In this document: one piece after another, positions 59,685 through 64,000 of the stretch
Position numbering within the stretch: position 1 is the stretch's first letter
How the letters are laid out: each line of letters begins with the position of its first letter
Assembly (NCBI GenBank): GCA_902591045.1
Contig: CACIZC010000002.1
Location: 1 to 64,000, forward strand
DNA length: 64,000 nucleotides
DNA from: an uncultured Pelagibacteraceae bacterium
GTDB lineage: Bacteria > Pseudomonadota > Alphaproteobacteria > Pelagibacterales > Pelagibacteraceae
Direction of reading: 5' to 3'
Translations under genes and position numbers: made by a program
The notes under the pieces: generated by a model
Database searches by the model: none
What the model saw: the letters and a program-made list of their open reading frames with translations, nothing else
What the model was told of the DNA's origin: nothing

Positions 59685-61142
59685 ATGCTTGCATCAATAA
59701 GAAAATTTTCAAAATCGTTTTTAGCTAAGATTTTTATAGCAATTATAGCTCTACCTTTCATTATGTGGGGTATGGGAGATGTATTTAGATCTGGAAAGCA
59801 AAATGTTTTAGTAGAAATAAACAGTGAAAAGATTAATGCGCAAGAATTTGTGAATTATATTCAAAAAATCAATCTAAAAAAAAATGAAATTGAATCAATC
59901 GGAAAATCTCGAATATTTGATCAAATTTTAACAAACTATATCAGTGAAAAAATAATCGATCTAGAAACTAAAAAAAAAGGAATAAAGTTAACTGATAGAT
60001 CATTAAAAGATATTCTTGTTAATGACAAGGAATTTGAAAAAGATGGCAAATTCTCAAGAACTAAATATGAAAAGTTTTTATTAAAAAATAATTTTGCTGC
60101 ACCGTCATTTGAAAGAAGAATAGAAAATATGGAATTGAAAGGTCAATTACTAACTTATTATAGCGGGGGGATTAAGTTACCTAATTTTATAATTAATAAT
60201 CTCTACAAAAAGGAAAAGCAAATTAAAGAGTTAGAATATATAAATTTAAACGACATCTATGATAAAAAAATTATATCTAAAGATGAAATCAAAGATTATT
60301 ATGAAAAAAGCAAAGATTTGTTTAAAGAAAAATTCTTTAAATTTAACTACGTTAAGCTCACTCCTAAAATTCTAACTGAAAAAAATGATTTTGATGAGGA
60401 TTTTTTTAAAAGACTTGATTCTATAGAAAATGAAATATTGGATGGAAAAACTTTTGAAGTTATAACAAAAGATTTTAAGAAAAACGTTGTAAATACAAAT
60501 TTTATTAATTCTAGAAATAAAAACCTAGATGGAAAACTTGAAGAAAATATAGATAAAAAACTTATTAACAAAATCTTTTTAATTAAAAATCAAAATATTC
60601 CTGAATTATTAAATTTTGATGACAATTACTACATTGTCGAAGTTCTTGAAGAAAAAACTAACTTTATTTCTTTAAATGATTCAGATCTGTTAAAAACAAT
60701 AAAGAAACAAATTGCAATAACTTTTGCGATCAAAGAAAATAAAAAAATTTTGGATCTTATAAATGATAATAAATTTAACAAAAATAAGATGGCTGAGTTT
60801 TCAAATAAAAATAAAGCTAAAATCTCACTTATCACAATAAATGGTTTGCGTGATGAAAAAAAATTTAATTCTATTTTGAGAAAAGAAATTTATAATTATA
60901 GAAAAGGACAAATTTTTTTATTGTCTGATAATAGTTTCCAAAAAAATTATTTGATAAGGGTTGCTGATGAAAAAAATATTAAAATTAACACAAATGACAA
61001 GGAGTACGACGAATATATAAAAAAGGCTAGCTCAGAATACATTGCTAGAGTTTATAAATCCTATGATAAGTATATTAACAATAAATATAAAATTGAAATA
61101 AATGATAAAGTTGTTGAAAGGCTAAAAAACTCATTTCAATGA
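59685..61142 (+). CDS. SurA/PpiD-type N-terminal domain periplasmic folding factor
   Basis: MLASIRKFSKSFLAKIFIAIIALPFIMWGMGDVFRSGKQNVLVEINSEKINAQEF; single N-terminal TM. Confidence 0.78.
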   Translation: MLASIRKFSKSFLAKIFIAIIALPFIMWGMGDVFRSGKQNVLVEINSEKINAQEFVNYIQKINLKKNEIESIGKSRIFDQILTNYISEKIIDLETKKKGIKLTDRSLKDILVNDKEFEKDGKFSRTKYEKFLLKNNFAAPSFERRIENMELKGQLLTYYSGGIKLPNFIINNLYKKEKQIKELEYINLNDIYDKKIISKDEIKDYYEKSKDLFKEKFFKFNYVKLTPKILTEKNDFDEDFFKRLDSIENEILDGKTFEVITKDFKKNVVNTNFINSRNKNLDGKLEENIDKKLINKIFLIKNQNIPELLNFDDNYYIVEVLEEKTNFISLNDSDLLKTIKKQIAITFAIKENKKILDLINDNKFNKNKMAEFSNKNKAKISLITINGLRDEKKFNSILRKEIYNYRKGQIFLLSDNSFQKNYLIRVADEKNIKINTNDKEYDEYIKKASSEYIARVYKSYDKYINNKYKIEINDKVVERLKNSFQ

Positions 61143-62596
61143 AATTAAGTTCAAGTTTATCTGATTTTACAAAGTTACATAAAAAAAAAATTAATCAAAC
61201 AATCTATCACTCATATAGCTGTAAACATTATTCTTTTGTTGAAAATCTTTACAAATTTATACTTATAAAAAAAAATAGCTTTATTTTTGAATCTATTGAA
61301 AAAGGTATAATTAGAGGTCGTTATACAATAATTGGTTTTAATCCTGATAGAATTTACAATATAAAAAATAACAAAATAACTATTGATAATTTCAAAAAGA
61401 AGAAGATTATTAAAGAAAATGTACTAACATTTTTGAATAATCTACTTAAAAATTTCAAAGTCAATTCTAACAAGAAACTTCCAAGAATGGCCTCTATGCT
61501 TGTGGGATATTTTTCATATGACATAATTAGATTAATAGAAAAAATACCAAATAATTGTAAAAATGATCTGGATATACCAGATATACGACTCATGAGGCCA
61601 AAAAATTTAATTATCTACGACAATGTTGAAAAAAGAATATTTTTTATTGAAAATATTTACAAAGAACAAAACATCTCTAATTACAAACTTGAATATGAAA
61701 AAATTAAAAATAGTTTTAAAGACTTTAAAAGTTTTGGAAATATAAAACTTCCAACAAATTTTCATAAAAATAAAAATAAAATTAAAGTTAAATCAAATAT
61801 ATCAAAGTCAAAATTTAAAAATATAGTTAGGAAAGCAAAAAAGTACATTAAGGACGGCGATATTTTTCAAGTTGTACTAAGCCAAAGATTTGAGGCCCAA
61901 ATAGAAAAACCTCCCTTGGAGATTTATAATGCTCTTAGAGTTTTAAATCCCTCACCATTTATGTTTTATTTCAACTTTAATGATTTCCAAGTTTTAGGAA
62001 GCAGTCCTGAAATCTTGGTAAGACTATTAAATGGAGAAGTTACAATAAGACCAATAGCAGGTACCAGACCCAGGGGGAAAAATAAGTCGCATGACAAGAA
62101 ATTAACTTTGGAATTGTTAAAAGATCCAAAAGAATTAGCTGAACATTTAATGCTTTTAGATCTTGGAAGAAATGATGTGGGCAAAGTTTCTGATAAAAAT
62201 AGTGTAAAAGTTACTGAAAAATTTAAAGTAGAAAAATATTCCCATGTAATGCACATCGTTTCCAATGTCACGGGTAGATTGGCAAAAAAAATTTCACTTT
62301 TTGAAACGTTTTTGGCTGGTTTTCCCGCTGGTACAGTTAGTGGAGCTCCAAAAATAAGGGCAATGGAAATTATAGATGAGTTAGAAGATTCTAAAAGAAA
62401 ACTTTATGCTGGAGGTATTGGATATTTTACATCAAAACAAGATTTTGATACGTGCATAGCTTTGAGGACAGCACTTATAAAAAATAAAAAGATATATGTG
62501 CAGTCTGGAGCTGGAATTGTTGCGGATAGCAATCCTAATAATGAATTTAAAGAAACTGTTAATAAAGCGCAGGCTTTGTTAAACGCTATAAAATAA
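61139..62596 (+). CDS. trpE: Anthranilate synthase component I
   Basis: GDIFQVVLSQRFEA, SSPEILVRLLNGEVTIRPIAGTRPRG, DLGRNDVGKVS, AGFPAGTVSGAPKIRAME. Confidence 0.95.
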   Translation: MKLSSSLSDFTKLHKKKINQTIYHSYSCKHYSFVENLYKFILIKKNSFIFESIEKGIIRGRYTIIGFNPDRIYNIKNNKITIDNFKKKKIIKENVLTFLNNLLKNFKVNSNKKLPRMASMLVGYFSYDIIRLIEKIPNNCKNDLDIPDIRLMRPKNLIIYDNVEKRIFFIENIYKEQNISNYKLEYEKIKNSFKDFKSFGNIKLPTNFHKNKNKIKVKSNISKSKFKNIVRKAKKYIKDGDIFQVVLSQRFEAQIEKPPLEIYNALRVLNPSPFMFYFNFNDFQVLGSSPEILVRLLNGEVTIRPIAGTRPRGKNKSHDKKLTLELLKDPKELAEHLMLLDLGRNDVGKVSDKNSVKVTEKFKVEKYSHVMHIVSNVTGRLAKKISLFETFLAGFPAGTVSGAPKIRAMEIIDELEDSKRKLYAGGIGYFTSKQDFDTCIALRTALIKNKKIYVQSGAGIVADSNPNNEFKETVNKAQALLNAIK

Positions 62597-63166
62597 ATGA
62601 AAACTCTATTAATAGATAATTACGATAGTTTTACTTACAATCTTTTTCACTACCTGCTTGCAGCAAAATGTAAAGTTGAAGTGATAAGAAATGATAAAAC
62701 TACCTCGAAAGAAATTTTAAGAAAAAAATACAAGAAGATTGTAATTTCACCAGGCCCCGGAAATCCTAGCCAAGCAGGAAATTGCTTAAAAATTGTTAAA
62801 GATCTATCTCCCAAAATACCCATACTTGGGGTCTGTTTGGGACATCAGGTAATTGGCCAAGCATTTGGGGCTAAAATAATAAATGCAAAGAAAATTATGC
62901 ATGGAAAAACAAGTAAAATTTCTCATAACAAAATTGGAATTTTTAAAGGCGTAAAGAACAATCTAGTGGGAACTAGGTATCACAGTCTTATAATTGATAG
63001 AAATACACTAAATAAAGATTTTATAATTACAGCTAAAACAAAAAATAATGTAATAATGGGAATTATGCATAAAAAATACAACTTACATGGTGTGCAATTT
63101 CACCCTGAAAGTATAAGCACTAAGGAGGGCATGAAATTAATCAAAAACTTTTTAAATTATAAATAA
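62597..63166 (+). CDS. trpG: Anthranilate synthase component II (glutamine amidotransferase)
   Basis: LIDNYDSFTYNLFHYL, ISPGPGNPSQAG, GVCLGHQ, GVQFHPESI. Confidence 0.95.
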   Translation: MKTLLIDNYDSFTYNLFHYLLAAKCKVEVIRNDKTTSKEILRKKYKKIVISPGPGNPSQAGNCLKIVKDLSPKIPILGVCLGHQVIGQAFGAKIINAKKIMHGKTSKISHNKIGIFKGVKNNLVGTRYHSLIIDRNTLNKDFIITAKTKNNVIMGIMHKKYNLHGVQFHPESISTKEGMKLIKNFLNYK

Positions 63167-63167
63167 A

Positions 63168-64000
63168 ATGGATAAAATTATAAAAAAACTAAAAAATAAA
63201 CAAAATTTAAGTTTTGAAGAAAGTAAATCTGCTTTTGAAAGCATGATGTCTGGCAAAGTTAATGAAGAACAAATTCATGAGTTTTTGATCTCTTCTTCTG
63301 CTAAAGGAGAAACGTCTGATGAAATTGCAGGTGGTGTTTATATTTTGCGAGAGAAAGCAAATAAAGTAAATGTACCGAATAATACTGTAGATACATGTGG
63401 TACTGGAGGAGATGGAAAGAATACACTAAATATTTCTACTGCTGCAGCGCTATTACTATCTAGCTTTGGAGTAAAAGTAGCTAAACACGGCAATAAATCT
63501 GTTTCTTCAAAATGTGGGTCTGCTGATGTTTTAGAAAAATTAAATATAAGTATTGCTCTCGGTCCCAAAGAAGTAGAAACAAGTATAAACAATAACAACT
63601 TTGGATTTATGTTTGCTCCAGGTTATCACTCAGCTATGAAATACGTTGGACCAGTAAGAAAAAAAATTGGAAAAAGAACTATATTTAATTTAATTGGACC
63701 ATTAAGTAACCCAGCAAAAGTAAAAAGACAAGTTGTTGGGGTTTTTGATAAAAAATTGCTTAAAGTTTTTGCTGAAGCACTTAAAAATTTGAATTTAAAA
63801 AAAGCATTGATTGTAAATAGTCAAGATGGACTTGATGAAATTTCTCCATACGCAAACACAGATATTGTTGAGCTTAGTGATGGAAAAATTAAAGAATCTA
63901 TTTTAAGTCCAAAAGATTTAGGTATTAAAGCAGATAATTTTGATAATATTGTTGGAAAAGGTCCTGAATATAATGCGGAAAAAATAAAAGAAATATTTGA
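63168..64000 (+). CDS. trpD: Anthranilate phosphoribosyltransferase, partial (runs off window end)
   Basis: Translation MDKIIKKLKNKQNLSFEESKSAFESMMSG..VDTCGTGGDGKNTLNISTAAALL..KHGNKSVSSKCGSADVLE..NLIGPLSNPA; no stop before window end. Confidence 0.93.
   Translation, partial: MDKIIKKLKNKQNLSFEESKSAFESMMSGKVNEEQIHEFLISSSAKGETSDEIAGGVYILREKANKVNVPNNTVDTCGTGGDGKNTLNISTAAALLLSSFGVKVAKHGNKSVSSKCGSADVLEKLNISIALGPKEVETSINNNNFGFMFAPGYHSAMKYVGPVRKKIGKRTIFNLIGPLSNPAKVKRQVVGVFDKKLLKVFAEALKNLNLKKALIVNSQDGLDEISPYANTDIVELSDGKIKESILSPKDLGIKADNFDNIVGKGPEYNAEKIKEIF

Noticed and set aside
1-64000. CRISPR array, prophage, insertion sequence, rRNA operon
   Set aside because: No regular repeat-spacer pattern, phage structural genes, transposase/integrase or rRNA-like sequence seen.

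Overview
Low-GC, densely coding bacterial chromosome segment. Gene content, compact layout and protein sequences fit a streamlined marine alphaproteobacterium of the SAR11/Pelagibacterales type (inference; no search was run). Housekeeping genes occur at both ends: argS', dgt, erpA, xth, manC, ilvD, valS, then trkH/trkA, ntrX/ntrY, ispDF, pgpA, pncC, lipA, ftsB, eno, kdsA, pyrG, secG, tpiA and trpE/G/D'. The middle is a nutrient-acquisition block with four binding-protein-dependent ABC systems: general amino acid (aap/bzt), Fe(III) (fut/fbp), a spermidine/putrescine-type (pot) system and a glycerol-type (glpPQSTV) system. I see three tRNAs (Cys-GCA, Asn-GTT, Arg-TCT). I see no CRISPR array, prophage, transposon or rRNA. 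Main points of interest: (1) a bistable-looking RNA between futA and futB, where an 11-bp hairpin carries an anti-Shine-Dalgarno loop that exactly complements the futB SD; (2) strong hairpins after all four solute-binding-protein genes; (3) a near-consensus Fur box in the spacer of a predicted futA promoter; (4) a TmpA/TmpB-like oxygenase pair (phosphonate to glycine betaine chemistry) next to an EgtD-like N-methyltransferase; (5) a pot-type ABC cluster linked to a creatinase, an ectoine-hydrolase-like M24 protein, an EutA-like protein, an unusual regulator and a BASS symporter; (6) three convergent gene pairs that overlap their stop codons in one shared TTAA; (7) an A8 tract that separates a likely dgt ATG from its conserved reading frame.
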